Source: Bullera alba
Lineage: Eukaryota; Basidiomycota; Tremellomycetes; Tremellales; Bulleraceae
DNA length: 64,000 nucleotides
Direction: 5' to 3'
Assembly: GCA_001600095.1 (NCBI GenBank)
Contig: BCIX01000004.1
Coordinates: forward strand, 1,678,586 to 1,742,585
The position numbers and the translations under genes were made by a program. Below are positions 36,827 to 48,154 of the stretch, one piece after another. How positions within the stretch are numbered: position 1 is the first letter of the stretch; the number at the start of each line of letters is the position of its first letter. The notes below the pieces were generated by a model, which worked only from the letters and a program-made list of their open reading frames with translations, did no database searches and had not been told where the DNA came from.

Positions 36827-38504
36827 ATGTCGGGCGACGCATCAAGACTGGAAGCTGCGAACGAGCTGCTACAATGAATCAAAGAGAACGGCGGGGAGGT
36901 TCATCCCTCTCTAGAATTGAGAATGGGTGGGTCTTCAAAGCTTGAATCTCTCTCCCCTCGAGATAGCATGCTGACTCACTTACACAGACGAGACCATGGG
37001 CATATCGGTCTATGCACGAGAAGATATCGATCCAAAGGCCGAGCTCATCTCCTGCCCGCATCATCTCGCCATTACCTGGAGAGACGCGCAATCTGCCATC
37101 TTCAAACTGTACCCTTCCGACGCCGTAAGGCGTTACCGTTAGCACCCGATGACATTGATGGCATTTTACCTCTGTCTTCATTGGATCCACCAGGAGTCCT
37201 CTCCTCCGGGGTGAGTTCTCACTCTAGATCTGCCCGTTTTGTCCCAGTGGCTTCTGTGTCGAGCACGAAGATGGCGCTGAATATCTCGATGTAGCGGATG
37301 GCCAGAGAGCTTGAGACATCGGAAATACGTGGCAGCACTTCCTCCCCGACAGAGCCTGCTCACCCCGTTTCAATTCACCGAGGAGGAAGATTGGCTACTT
37401 GAAGGCTCACCTTTGTTCGAATTTGTATCGTCCCGCAAGTGCCATTTGAACGTCGAGTGGATGGTCTTACAGCGTGTCATCGGAATCACTCCCGAGATAT
37501 TGTCGCTGTGAGTGCACTTCACCTGTATTCCCGCGGGGTGAGTATACTGAGTCAATGGGCGTTTCCTCAGATCCATGTTCATCGACGCTACGACGTTCGT
37601 CGTTTCGAGGGGCATATTGACATAGTCTCTTCGGCGGCCACCAAAGGTCAATGCCATGGACATTGTTAAATCCGAGAGTAATTATGACCAGAATCTTGTC
37701 CTCATTCCCGGACTTGACCTGTTCAATCACGGTATGTAAAGACCCGCGTGACGCTGCTCTCACTGCGCTCGATACTGACACTCTTAAATCAGATGCTCGA
37801 ACACAACCTTTGGCCTTTTCCGATCATGCTGCCTGGCGGACTCGACGAACATCCTATGTTTGACAGCCCTGAATCCCTCCTCGATCCCGGCTTCCAGTCA
37901 GATATTCACCCACTATGGACCCAAATCCAACGAAGATCTCCTTATGGACTATGGGTTTGTGGTACCCGACAACAAATACGACAGATACAGATTCCGGCTG
38001 GATGACTCTTACGACGTCACCCCTCGCATGGAGAAACTGTTGCACAATAAGAACCTCGACCATCGTAAGACTTTCGACCTGACAATGGAAGGTCTTGTGT
38101 CAGAAGACTTGCGCGACGTCATGCGGATCATTGTGGTTGACGGTGAGCACTCTGCCATGTCACACCTAGGCGTAGGCGTCGCTAATGCCAATCAAGATCT
38201 CGAGGTGGATTCGGACTACGATTCAGACGCGGAAGAAGACTTCGAAGATCGGTGTAAAGCCAACGAACCGAGCTATGGCCGGGTTGAGTTGGATTTCGTG
38301 GGCCATCTCAGCGCAACGCTAGAAGAGAGACAGGACGACGTATACCAAGACTCATACGGTGGTGACGAATGCCGACCAACGGTCGTCGAAAACTGCCGCG
38401 AATACAAAGATGCCCTGGAGAAGATTTTGGATGTGACAAGAGATCACCTGGAGGAGCGGAAAGAAAATCTGTGGTACTTCGTCGAGGAAGAAGCGAGATA
38501 CTAA
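36827..38504 (+). pseudogene. SET-domain methyltransferase paralogue 1, degenerate
   Basis: First of three tandem copies. Alignment by eye to copies 2 and 3 keeps the same exon plan: ANELLQ-stop-IKENGGEVHPSLE, MGISVYAREDIDPKAELISC, RKYVAALPPRQSLLTPFQFT, SMFIDATTFVVSRGILT-stop, LVLIPGLDLFNH, SSIPASSQIFTHYGPKSNED. Lesions: TGA at 36875-36877 where copies 2 and 3 have TGG; in-frame TAG at 37140-37142; TAG at 37623-37625 where copy 2 has TTG; and a frame shift in 37790-37860 after the DLFNH exon. The final 200 residues remain open to TAA at 38502-38504, with an acidic loop like that of copy 3. An internal start could give a C-terminal product, but it would lack the SET N-half. Confidence 0.8.
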
Positions 38505-38868
38505 AGACGTGGCCGGGGTCGTCCCTGTGATTATATATTGTCGCAGATGTAGGTAGAGGTGGCTGAGACGGTATTGGGCTATGTAATCAGGAGGGATTCA
38601 CATGCACTAGTACTTGCAGCATGATTCGCGACTGTAGGCTACCTTGTGGATCTGACATGTACATCGCAAGGCGAAGTACGAGTGCAGAGCAAGGAGCAGG
38701 ACCTTCGCTGGATTCTGAATATCGAATTTGGCCGGGCCGGACTTCATCGCAACGGGTTCGCAGATTCGCATCGTCGTTGATCTTTGACATCACTCGCTCG
38801 GTTCCCAGGCATCCCTCCGAACGATATAGCCAAGCGACTAGCTTGCGCAAGCTGTGGAAGACTGCGAT
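38505..38868. other. Spacer between SET copies 1 and 2
   Basis: 364 bp. It includes the motif TTGGCCGGGCCG (38728-38739), which also lies upstream of copy 3, so it is part of the duplicated unit and a candidate promoter element. Confidence 0.45.
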
Positions 38869-40550
38869 ATGGAGGCCGCTTCAGAACTGCTGCAATGGAT
38901 CCGGAATAACGGAGGAGAAGTCCACCCATCGCTCGAGTCGAGAAACGCTGAGTCTTCGACTCCTCGAAATCTGAAGCTCCGGAAGGCCAACAGGTCTTCT
39001 TGCAAGAGGGGTCGTCCTGACTCACTTTTCAAGACAAGAAGATGGGGATCTCGGTCTACACACGAGACGAGCTGGATTCAGGTACCCATCTCATCACTTG
39101 CCCGTTGGACCTTGCGATTACGCCAGAAGTGGCGTGGAAGTCAATTTGTTGCCTGTACCCCTCAGCCCGCGCGAAGCCGCCTTGGCCTCCTAGAATACAG
39201 GTGGCGACGTATCTATGTCTCCAATGGATTAGCGACGATTTACCTGCCTTCGAGTGAGGGTCTCCCTCGCTTTATCTATTGCGAGCGTTTCAGGTGAAGG
39301 TATGGAAGTGGCGCTGACTGAGATTATATAGGCAATGGCCAAAGGGCTTGCTCTATTGGAGATATATAGCAGCATTTCTTCCCCGGGAGAGATCGCTCAC
39401 CCCATTGCGATTCACCGACGAGGAGCATGATCTACTCAAAGGCACGCCTCTTCAGAAGGTCGTGATCGATCGTAAAAAACAGTTGTTGACGGACTGGAAA
39501 CTCGCCCTACGTAAGACTGAGTTGACGGCTCAGGAACTTACACTGTAAGTTGCTGCAGGCTGAGCTTGTATACATGTGCTTACCCGCCAAATACCCACTC
39601 AGATCCATGTACACCGACGCTGCAACCTTGATCGCCTCAAGGGATTTATCTCCAACACGCCTCACATTGCCCCAGGACGGATCGAGTCGCGCATCCGGCG
39701 AGACCTACGACCTACAAGGACCAGTGCTCATCCCCGGACTTGACCTGTTCAATCGTGAATATAGAACTCTGGAGACATGCTGCTCTGATAGTCTGGTACT
39801 AACGGAATGTTGAATCAGACAAGCAGGCTCCTCCTCTGATCAGGTTGTCAACTCCAGTAACGAGGACGAATCCATGTGTGACAGCCGTGAATCCCTCTCC
39901 GATCCCGGCTGCCAGTCAGATTTTCACCAACTATGGCAAGGCCAATGAAGAACTCCTCATGAACCACGGGTTTGTGGTACCCGATAACCCTAACGACACG
40001 TACGGCTTCTATTACGGTAGATCGTTCAAGGTCACTCCCCGTATGAGGCGGATCATGAAGGACAAGGGAATGGACCATCGCAAGCGATTCGAATTCACAA
40101 AAGAAGGAGACTGCCAGAGGACATGTACTACTACATGCGGACCAAACTGCTTGACGGTGAGGGGTATGTCTTTCTCGTCAAGGCGATCGCGTCACTAACC
40201 CCATTCAAAATGCAGATGATGATAGGGACGACGCGGAGCATTACAAAGACCGTCAGTCTGATCGCCTGACCTTGCAGGTCCGTGTGATCTACAACCTCTT
40301 TTTTGAGGTATCTCAAAAAGGCAAGGATAAAGTCTACCAAGCCGATGATAGCGGAGACCAATGTCGACCCAAGGTCGCCAAGATGTGCCGCGAGTACACA
40401 GGGAGTCAGAGGCAGATCCTGCAAAAGGCGATAGACGGGCTCGAGCAAAAGGCATTCGACCTAGATGTACGTCGCTTGCGCCAGGAGATAGCAGAGGAGC
40501 GGCGAATAGAACAGATGCGCCGCGGGTATGAGGATCGGAGAGCAATGTGA
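38869..40550 (+). pseudogene. SET-domain methyltransferase paralogue 2, frame-shifted
   Basis: ATG 38869 (MEAASELLQWIRNNGGEVHP). Exons follow the plan of copy 3: MGISVYTRDELDSGTHLITC, QWPKGLLYWRYIAAFLPRER, SMYTDAATLIASRDLSPTRL, VLIPGLDLFN, then CVTAVNPSPIPAASQIFTNY. Two defects: the first intron lacks the GT of copy 3 and would need a GC donor (near 38947); and at 40109-40111 one base is missing relative to the paralogues, so KEGD runs into CQRT instead of LPEDMYYYMR. Downstream of the next intron the frame is open again (VRVIYNLFFEVSQKGKDKVY, CREYTGSQRQIL) to TGA 40548-40550. Either the C-terminal part is lost, or the shift is a sequence error. The SET core itself lies before the break, so activity cannot be excluded. 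Confidence 0.65.
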
Positions 40551-40927
40551 GCGCTCGAGAAACGGGCAGCGGTGACCAAGACGGATAGGATGGCAGGGCG
40601 AGATCAGGAGCACCGTCCACTACTTCTGCCGACTGCAAACATCCTTTGTATGACTAGACTGCATGTATACGCCATGATGTGAAGCAGTAGCACGATCTGA
40701 GGCAGGCGTGCAACAGAATCGTCGACCGGGTCGGATGACTTGCAACTTGGCCGGGCCGACTTTGCTGAAATTTCATGTTTCAGATCGCACCAAGATCGCA
40801 GAACAATTTGTCCGCAACCTGAGGCCTGATATATGATACCTCATCAGCTGTACCATTGAGTGGTCCCAGTCTTCGCTTCAGACGACAACACTAGTCGGCT
40901 CACCGGTACAAAGTACCAGCTCACAAC
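40551..40927. other. Spacer between SET copies 2 and 3
   Basis: 377 bp. Contains TTGGCCGGGCCG near 40747, shared with the spacer before copy 2, about 180 bp upstream of the copy 3 ATG. Confidence 0.45.
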
Positions 40928-42252
40928 ATGGACGCTGCCAAAGAATTGCTACGATGGATCCAGGAGAACGGTGGGGAGGTTCACCCATCGCTCGAGCTGA
41001 AACATGGTGGGTCAGGATCGATTGAATCCGTTCAACGCCATAGCTGAGCGCTTCCAGACAATGCCATGGGACTATCAGTCTACACCAGAGATCAAATCGA
41101 GGCCGAATCCAGGCTCATTGCTTGTCCGTTCGAGATTGCCATAACGCCAGAAGTCTCGCTGGAAGCTATTCGATCGTTATACCCTTCCGCCCAGACGGAT
41201 GGTTGGAGCGAGAAGAAGCTGATTGGGGTATATCTATGTCTCCACTGGGTATACAAGGCGTCGGTATCTGGCAGGTGAGAGCTGTCTCATAATATCAGAG
41301 GGATGCCTAGCCCCATTATCAAGATCTAGCGACGAGTCAGCAGAAGCTGACTTAAATCACGCAGCGAATGGCCAGCATGCCTGCGGCATGTGAAATACGT
41401 GGCTGCACTCCCGTCCAGAGACAGTCTGCTGTCTCCAATGCAGTTCACAGCAGAGGAGGAGCCTCTGCTGGAAGGCACCAACCTACACGGAGCGGTGCGA
41501 GATCGCAAGTCTCAGTTGAAGGAGGAATGGCAAACCGTCCAGGATGAGCTTCACTTCGAGGCTCTGACACTGTCAGCTCTTTAGCCTTTCTCTTCGTGAC
41601 ATAGAAGCTGACCACTACTATTAGGCCGATGTATATTGACGCTTCGACGTATATCTCCTCAAGGGCGTTCCCCTCGAAACTCCTCACTTTGCCGAAGGAC
41701 GGGTCAAGTGGGACCGAGGTCAAGGAGACAAGTTTGGCAGATGTCAAGGATGAGGAATCACATCCCGTGCTACTACCCGGACTGGACTTGCTTAATCGTG
41801 GGTCTTTTGCCTTCTTTAAATCCCTTGCATTGGACACTGATGCGGTGCAGATTCTCGAGGACAGCCTATAACGTGGATATCCTCACCCTTGGCCTCAACC
41901 TCGACACCCTGTGTGACATTCGTGAACCCGGCTCCGATACCAAGTTCAAGTCAGGTCTTCAACAACTATGGCCCCAGATCGAATGAAGAGCTGCTCATGG
42001 AGTATGGATTCGTGATACCCTCCAACCCGGACGACACGGTGATTCTGCGGCTAGGCGCTGCGAATAGCTTGCCTCCTCATGTGGCGGATAGGCTGAAGCG
42101 AAAGAAGCTTGATAGTACCCAGCGGTTCCTGTTACGAAGGGATGGACAGGTACCGAAGGACTTGGTGGAGATAATGCGTGTCATGCTTGATCAGAACAAC
42201 TCTCACGCAAATTGCTCCCACGGCCATGACCACGATTCTGCTCACCATGACC

Positions 42253-42302
<50 letters not shown>

Positions 42303-42581
42303 ACGGAGCATGAGATGCACGAAAAGGAGATGAGGGAGATGCAGCTCGAGCTGGATGTGTTGGGGACTCTAGGCGGTATGCTGGATGATAAATTGGAAAA
42401 GTTGACCCAGGGCCCGGTCGATGTAGAGGGAGCTAGGGCAGCAGTGAGCGAGAGCTGTCGCGAGTATAGGCAGGGTCAGATCGATATCCTGGAGACGACG
42501 ATGGGCCGCCTCGAGGAACGGATAGAAAGGCTAGAGCGCCTGATGGATGAAGGGATGGGCGGATGTCCATGCTGCTCGTAG
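40928..42581 (+). CDS. SET-domain protein lysine methyltransferase, intact third copy
   Basis: Exons 40928-41006, 41058-41274, 41365-41571, 41625-41797 and 41851-42581 sum to 1407 nt, a 468-residue protein. N-terminus MDAAKELLRWIQENGGEVHP is followed by MGLSVYTRDQIEAESRLIAC, the start of a SET domain of the Rubisco-LSMT/SETD3/Rkm class. The split catalytic motif is visible: PGLDLLNHSRGQPITW (NHS region) and SSSQVFNNYGPRSNEELLME, then YGFV. A C-terminal substrate-binding-like region follows, interrupted by His/Asp-rich sequence and a pure Asp-Glu run encoded by a GACGAG repeat (42252-42301). It ends with a coiled-coil-like segment and GGCPCCS. Family members methylate lysines of ribosomal proteins or actin histidine; the substrate here is unknown. 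It is the only undamaged member of the array. Confidence 0.88.
42252..42301 (+). repeat. GACGAG hexanucleotide repeat in SET copy 3
   Basis: About eight tandem GACGAG units encode an alternating Asp-Glu run inside the C-terminal half. Adjacent sequence encodes HGHDHDSAHHDH, a potential metal-binding stretch. Length polymorphism would change protein length in steps of two residues. Confidence 0.9.
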
Positions 42582-42696
42582 CGGCAGTACGACTGCAGAG
42601 AGCCTGACTTGATGCATCACACATTCTATGCACATAAAGATATATCGTCAGATGTACATATGATCCGTTATTACTGGTCCACGAGATCGTCCTGGT

Positions 42697-44368
42697 CTAC
42701 ATCGCCGCCATGCCCACGCCACCTACTTGCGCCGGATCCGTGTCCCTCAATACCAATAGCCTTGACTTGAGAACATCCGGCGACTCCCCCCACCCTAGCT
42801 TGTATACCGCCACGGCGACAAGACTCGTCCACGGGTCTTCCGAGAACGGCCCTCGCATCTCCCCAACCCAACCGCTGGAATATTCCGTCGAGACGATCGG
42901 TTGGCTGAGATTGTACATGACCGTCCATACCCAAATGGCCCCCCAGATCCCGTGCACTTTCTTGCCCGTCACCTTGTAGTACGCCCGCTCGAGGATGCAC
43001 CCGAGGCCGTTACCCAGGAAGAAGAGGAGGTAGGGGTATGCGTGAACTTTGTGCTCAAGGGGCCAGTAGGTGATCAAGTGGTGGAGCACAGACATGAGGA
43101 AGATGCTGAGGATGTAGGCCGGTCGAGAGAGGATCGAGCTGATCCTAGCTAGTATGATGTAGAGAGGCTGCGTTCATTAGCGAAGCTGAGTTGATAGCGA
43201 GACTCACCTTGGTCTGTGGTACCACCTTCACAATGTGTCCAGCGGCTCCAGCTATAGCATGTGCAGATACCCTCAGTGGGTTGGCGAGAGAAATGTACAG
43301 ATCCTGAGATAGTCAGTATTAGGCAGATCAGAAGCATACCAGACCTCGGGCTCACTCTCATCGTCTGATGCCACCGATAGCTCCAGAATTGGTTCAAGCT
43401 AGTTGAGAGGATCGGTTTCCTGGTCAAGGTGGGCCACTCTTCTGGGATGTAGACTCCGCTTGCTATCCCCCATATTGCCAGGACATTCCAGCACATGGTC
43501 GTCCCACAATGACACATGATAGCCAGTGGTATCGTCCAGTATATCCTCACTGCTAGTAGCGGCACTCCCCATGTCACGGCCAGATCTCGGCACCACGACT
43601 CGTAATTGCCTCCTACCATGCCAATCGCCCCGAAAGACCTCGGAGCCAGTACCAAGAGTGGGTAGGAAGCACCGTCGAAGAGAATCAATCCGACAAGGAA
43701 ATCGTATAGGTGTTGCGCTATGGCCCGGAGGTAGGGGTACGACCTAGTGCCGAGCTCAAGAGGCGGTGAGTAGCCTACGACGTTGACGTTGCGATACATG
43801 TTGATGAACAGGTCGAACACTTTGAAGAAGCGGTTCGATCTAAGACCTGACCAGAAAGGTTGCCTGGGTAGAGGATGATGACGAATGGGGCCCGGGGTGA
43901 AAGCCCATCGAGTAGTTGCGACGTTCTGCCAGGGGTGGTCAGTGCCATAACTCATCGCGACAGTCTTTCTGTCCGAGCTGCTCACCAATAAGAGCTGTGA
44001 AAGCGGAAGGAGAGACCAATAATATACCATCAGCTACCAATCCACGCACAGACAGTATACAAGGTCATAGCGTTGAAGCTCTACACTCACCGCAGTCAAA
44101 GACAGTCGCATTGCCCACACTGTCGCACCATCAGCATGTCTTCCGCCAAACTCGGATGTGACCCACCAGCATCTCGCTTGATTGTGAGAATGAGCCATCC
44201 AGCAAAGAATACACCCAGAGGCCACAGACCGATCCTGATCAGACGGGTATTCGGGACGTCGACCAGGTACAAGATGACCAGGGCTATGGAGTAAGTGGCA
44301 TACACCACGTAATCTGGGCATGGCTGGGCCGCTCTTTCAGCCAGAGCATCTTTGAGCGAGTCGAGCAT
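42697..44368 (-). CDS. Wax-synthase-like membrane O-acyltransferase
   Basis: Reverse strand, start at ATG 44368 (MLDSLKDALAERAAQPCPDY), stop at 42697-42699. Several hydrophobic segments: VVYATYSIALVILYLVDV, IGLWPLGVFFAGWLILTI, and more around ILFDGASYPLLVLAP and WGVPLLAVRIYWTIPLAIMC. The family hallmark is SLNQFWSYRWHQTMR, with the conserved Asn, Phe and the Trp-His pair near the presumed active site. A later SVLHHLITYWPLEH carries the second conserved His. This places it in the wax synthase/MBOAT-2 family, which moves acyl groups onto alcohols or sterol-like acceptors in the ER membrane. In basidiomycetes such genes often sit in secondary metabolite clusters, but the neighbours here are housekeeping genes. 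The acceptor substrate is unknown. Confidence 0.85.
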
Positions 44369-44622
44369 TGCGATTGAACGACTGACTAGAGTCCAGAAGA
44401 GTTGTGTCCATAGTCAACATCCCAAGACTGTTCTGTTGACTTGATCAACGGTTGACAGAAGGAGCGACACCGCCCACTTTGACTCATGCGATCTCGTTCG
44501 GACGAAGCCGAAATGGCCGAAGACACCGCAAGTCCGAAACGTGTATCAATCTCGCTACCTTCCAGCCGAGTCAAGAGTGATAAGATGCGTGGATGCTCAT
44601 CGACAAGCTAGCGATACAGACA

Positions 44623-47135
44623 CTACAACTTGAGCCTCTTGCCATCATGACGCTCTGTGCCATCTTGACCCATGGCCCTCTTCCTCGCCTTGCCGGCCTC
44701 CTTGTCCCCCTTGCCGACCACAGTGACGCCCTTGCCGCTCTTGACGAGACCTTGGAGCGCTCTCTCCTTCTCGCCCTTGACCCCACCCTTCTTCTTGGCG
44801 TAGAGCTCGGCCATATCGCCCAGTCGTTTCCTATCGCCCTTCTTCTCCCTCTTGCGTTTACTCCTCGCCGCCTGAGCTTGCTCTGGCGTGAGTTCCGACC
44901 TCGAAACCAAGTTGGACGATGTAGGTGGCCTGAAGAGCTCTTCGGGCGCCAGCAAGGTCGTCGCTGCTGAGGTTGGCGGTAATGCAGACTCCATCGTGGT
45001 CGTGGGTAGATTGTCCACGGTAGTGATCTGCGCTTTGGGCTGTTTGGGCACAAAGTTGAGCGAAGACAACGCATCGAGTTTGTAACAGATCTCTCCCCAG
45101 AGTTTGTCGATTTCCTCGTGCTCCTTGCTCAACTTCTCGTCCCGAGGATCGCGGGTCTTGCTCCCCGAGGCGGCGGCTTGGAAGTCCTCTTCGTAGATCT
45201 GAGCGAGCGACTTCGCCGATTGAGTGTCTTGAAGGTCAAAGTACCGCGAGGCGAGGTATGGCGTTGGTTCGTAAGCTCGAACCCGGACTGGCGAATTGAA
45301 GTCGTTCTGTACGCCGGGATAATTAGCCCAAAATCCCAATCATGATGTTCTGTCACTCACGTCGATGATCCGTTTCTTGATTAGGTCTTCGAGCGACTTG
45401 ACTCCTTCCTCCGTGATCACGGGGACGACCTTCGATACCTGCTCAAAGTCCAGATCCTCCTCCAAAAGCGAGTTCTCCGGTCGAGCCCGTGACGTTGCCT
45501 CTCCTAGCAACGTCCAGTCTTTTGGTCCGATGGCTTCTGCTTCTAGCTCCGCAATTTGCTTCGCCAGCGCTCTCTGCTGCTTCTCATGCGTCGACAAATC
45601 TGATTATTGGCATCAGCTCGGGTGTTGTTGCGAAAAACCAGCTGGGTATTTTGACTCACTCTGTTCTGCTTCCTCGCCATCCTCGTCGTCGCTGTCGAAT
45701 AGGTCGCCTTTGACCCTGCCCATGACATCCCGATCCTCTTCTTCCTCCTCATCGTCTTCTTCCTCGTCTTCCTCATCGAGGCCGTCCATCATATCATCCT
45801 CCTCACCGAAGTGTACACCTTTGCCCTTGCTCTCCGACTTGGACTTGGGCTTCTCCTTCTCTTTGCCTTTACCCTTGCCCTTCCCTGTATCCTTCTTGCC
45901 TGGTACTCGGACGGGCCGTGGAGCATCGAAGAAATCGCCATACATGATAGCTTTGCGTTCATGAGCGTAGTGTCAATCGTAATGGCTAAGGAACTCACTG
46001 TCATCTTCATCCTCACCACTCTGCAACATCAAAGCACCAGCATCTCCAAGGTCGTCCTCATCATCCTCGTCCTCGTCACCGCCAAGTCTTCCTGAAGTCA
46101 CTTTACCAGCCTCGGCCTCTTCGGTCAGACGGTTGAACTCGTCGATGGAGAAGAATTTGTCATCCAGGGTGGGATGTAACCGTTTAGACCGGGACGGTCC
46201 GGCTTGTCCAAATAGAGCTTCCTCGTCGTCGTCAACACCTGCAGCGTCGCTGCCATCGTCGCCTTCGTCATCATCATCGTCTGCCTCCTCATCCTCATCC
46301 TCATCTTCATCCTCATCCTCCTCGTCCCCCTCGTCCTCGTCATCGTCTATGGATGAACCCACAGAAAGATCGTCGTCTTCTTCCTCACCATCATCGTCGA
46401 TACCATCTCCGAAGCTAAACTCGTTCGCTTCGTCGCTGTCCATCTCACTCTCCTCATCTGCGCTCTCCCCTTCGCTATCGTCCTCGTCGCTTTCATCGTC
46501 CGAATCGGCATTCTCATCCACCCCTTCTTCCGCCATCATTCTGTTGAACTCTTCTATCGTCATCTCCTCATCACTTCCATCTTCCTCATCATCAAACCCA
46601 TCGTCTGTCTCCTCATCCTCATCATCTCGCTCTTCCTCGCCGCTGCCGACCTCTTTGACGACTTTGACCACTGGCTCGGCTCGGAGTTCCAGCTGAGACC
46701 ATATTTGCTCAGGATCCATTCCAGCGGTAGTGAGCTCGCTCAGGGGTGTATAAGGAAGGACCGCGTTCACATCGACTTCGACCGCCTCCTCTTCTTCCTT
46801 TTCCGCCTCAGCTTCTTTGGCTTTACTCCTAGATCGGAGACCGAGTGCGGGGGGATCTAGGATTTGGAGGAGGAACGGGTGTAGATGGGGATGTGATTGT
46901 TGTTCCAGCGTGAGACCTAGACGTTTATCAGCTGTGCTTGTCGGTCAGATGCTGAAATCAGCTTACCCAGATCAAAGACCTCTTTGGCGACTTGTAGTGC
47001 TGCCGTGGCTATCCTTGCATCTCCGGATGACGCTAGGAGGTGTTCGTTGCCTGTAAGAGCCGCTGTCAGGGCTTCTAGACTGGTTTGCGCAGGACCATTT
47101 TCCGCGGGAGCCTCGGTGCTGCTATCCTGAGTCAT
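44623..47135 (-). CDS. MPP10: U3 snoRNP protein Mpp10
   Basis: Reverse strand. Start at ATG 47135 (MTQDSSTEAPAENGPAQTSL); exon 1 ends KEVFDLG, then LTLEQQSHPHLHPFLLQILD. A very long acidic region follows (Asp/Glu/Ser tracts, about 45.7-46.7 kb), interrupted by conserved blocks: FFSIDEFNRLTEEAE and MYGDFFDAPRPVRV. Then IGPKDWTLLGEATSRARPEN, VSKVVPVITEEGVKSLEDLI, DFNSPVRVRAYEPTPYLASR and LSKEHEEIDKLWGEICYKLD. The basic C-terminus ends KRLKL. These blocks are specific to Mpp10, which with Imp3 and Imp4 binds U3 snoRNA in the SSU processome during 18S rRNA maturation in the nucleolus. The acidic tracts create a long antisense poly-Ser frame that is not a gene. Confidence 0.95.
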
Positions 47136-48154
47136 GTTCGAGAGATTCGAAGGTCCGATAGCGATCCGTGTGTTGTCCGTCCGTCGATATAAGAGCAAGT
47201 CATGCAGGTCATGCTTGACGAGCTCGACGCTGGGTGCAGGCTGCTGGAAATTTAGAGATGGGCGGGAGCAAAACATGGACACACGTTACGTAAACCGACC
47301 GGGTGGCAACGATGCTGGACGTGGGCTCCTGGGCCGGCCCCAGGGCGGCACGATCGTGAATCGTCTTCGGACCTGCGTCCAGCACTGATGCATCCTCACT
47401 TGTCCGATCGAGGTGTTCTCGCTGGGTTCTACGAGCGATCCACCATTGGATTGGCCTGTAGCGTATGCAGTGTCTGACGGGACAGGATGAGGAAGGACTC
47501 CAGGATCTCAGAAGTCAGAAGTCAGATTGGTCTCTGGAGACAGCCGTATGTTGTGCTGAATGACGCTGCATGAACTGGCCGGGGATGCGAAGCAGATTCA
47601 GTGAGCCAGTGGGGGAGTCCATCTGGACATTAGAGGCGGATGCGGCCCTGAGAGTACTGCCGGCGAGTATGTAGGACAACTAGTTACTATGGAGTACGGG
47701 AGTGGCGAATGCTTTTCGGTCACGAACTGACGATACGACTATGCCAGTCGTCAATTTAAGGCACCCAGGACCGACTGTACAAGCATCTCATGCGTCTGAA
47801 CACCTCCAGTCCAGCCCAAGACCGCACGATCGGTATAGACTGCAGCACTATTACAAGTACGGTAGTTACACCTACTGGTATGGCTAGAGCGCCAGGAGTA
47901 GCCCCACGGCCGCGTCGGGGCGCCAGCCAGGGCCGAGTTTGAAGCGGGATCAAATCCCTCATCACGCGTTTTGAATCTCGTGCCGCGTCGCGTCAATGTT
48001 CATCCACAAATTTGACCAGACAACTAGGACTCAGCCTTGACGGATACTCGACTGATACCGACTGATACTGTACTCCTCGAGCTCCGTCACGGCATCACTC
48101 TGTATCCCAATTCAACATTGCAAACCGACCAGTTCACGATCAATTAGCTCGAAA
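47136..48154. promoter_or_regulatory. Divergent MPP10 / NASP intergenic region
   Basis: About 1 kb between divergent starts. Close to the NASP gene there is ACGCGT (47964-47969), followed by further CGCGTCGCGTC-type sequence to about 47994, resembling MBF sites of S-phase genes. The MPP10-proximal half shows nothing recognisable. Confidence 0.4.

Noticed and set aside
36827..38504. RIP-like C-to-T mutation as the cause of SET copy 1 decay
   Set aside because: One nonsense change is TGG to TGA, but another is TTG to TAG (T to A) and there is also a frame shift, so a uniform C-to-T process does not explain it.
42132..42320. Reverse frame with a Leu/Val run that looks like a membrane segment
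   Set aside because: It is the antisense of the GACGAG repeat in SET copy 3.
46133..46696. Long forward poly-Ser reading frame
   Set aside because: It is the antisense of the Asp/Glu tracts of MPP10, whose reverse-strand frame has conserved family blocks on both sides.
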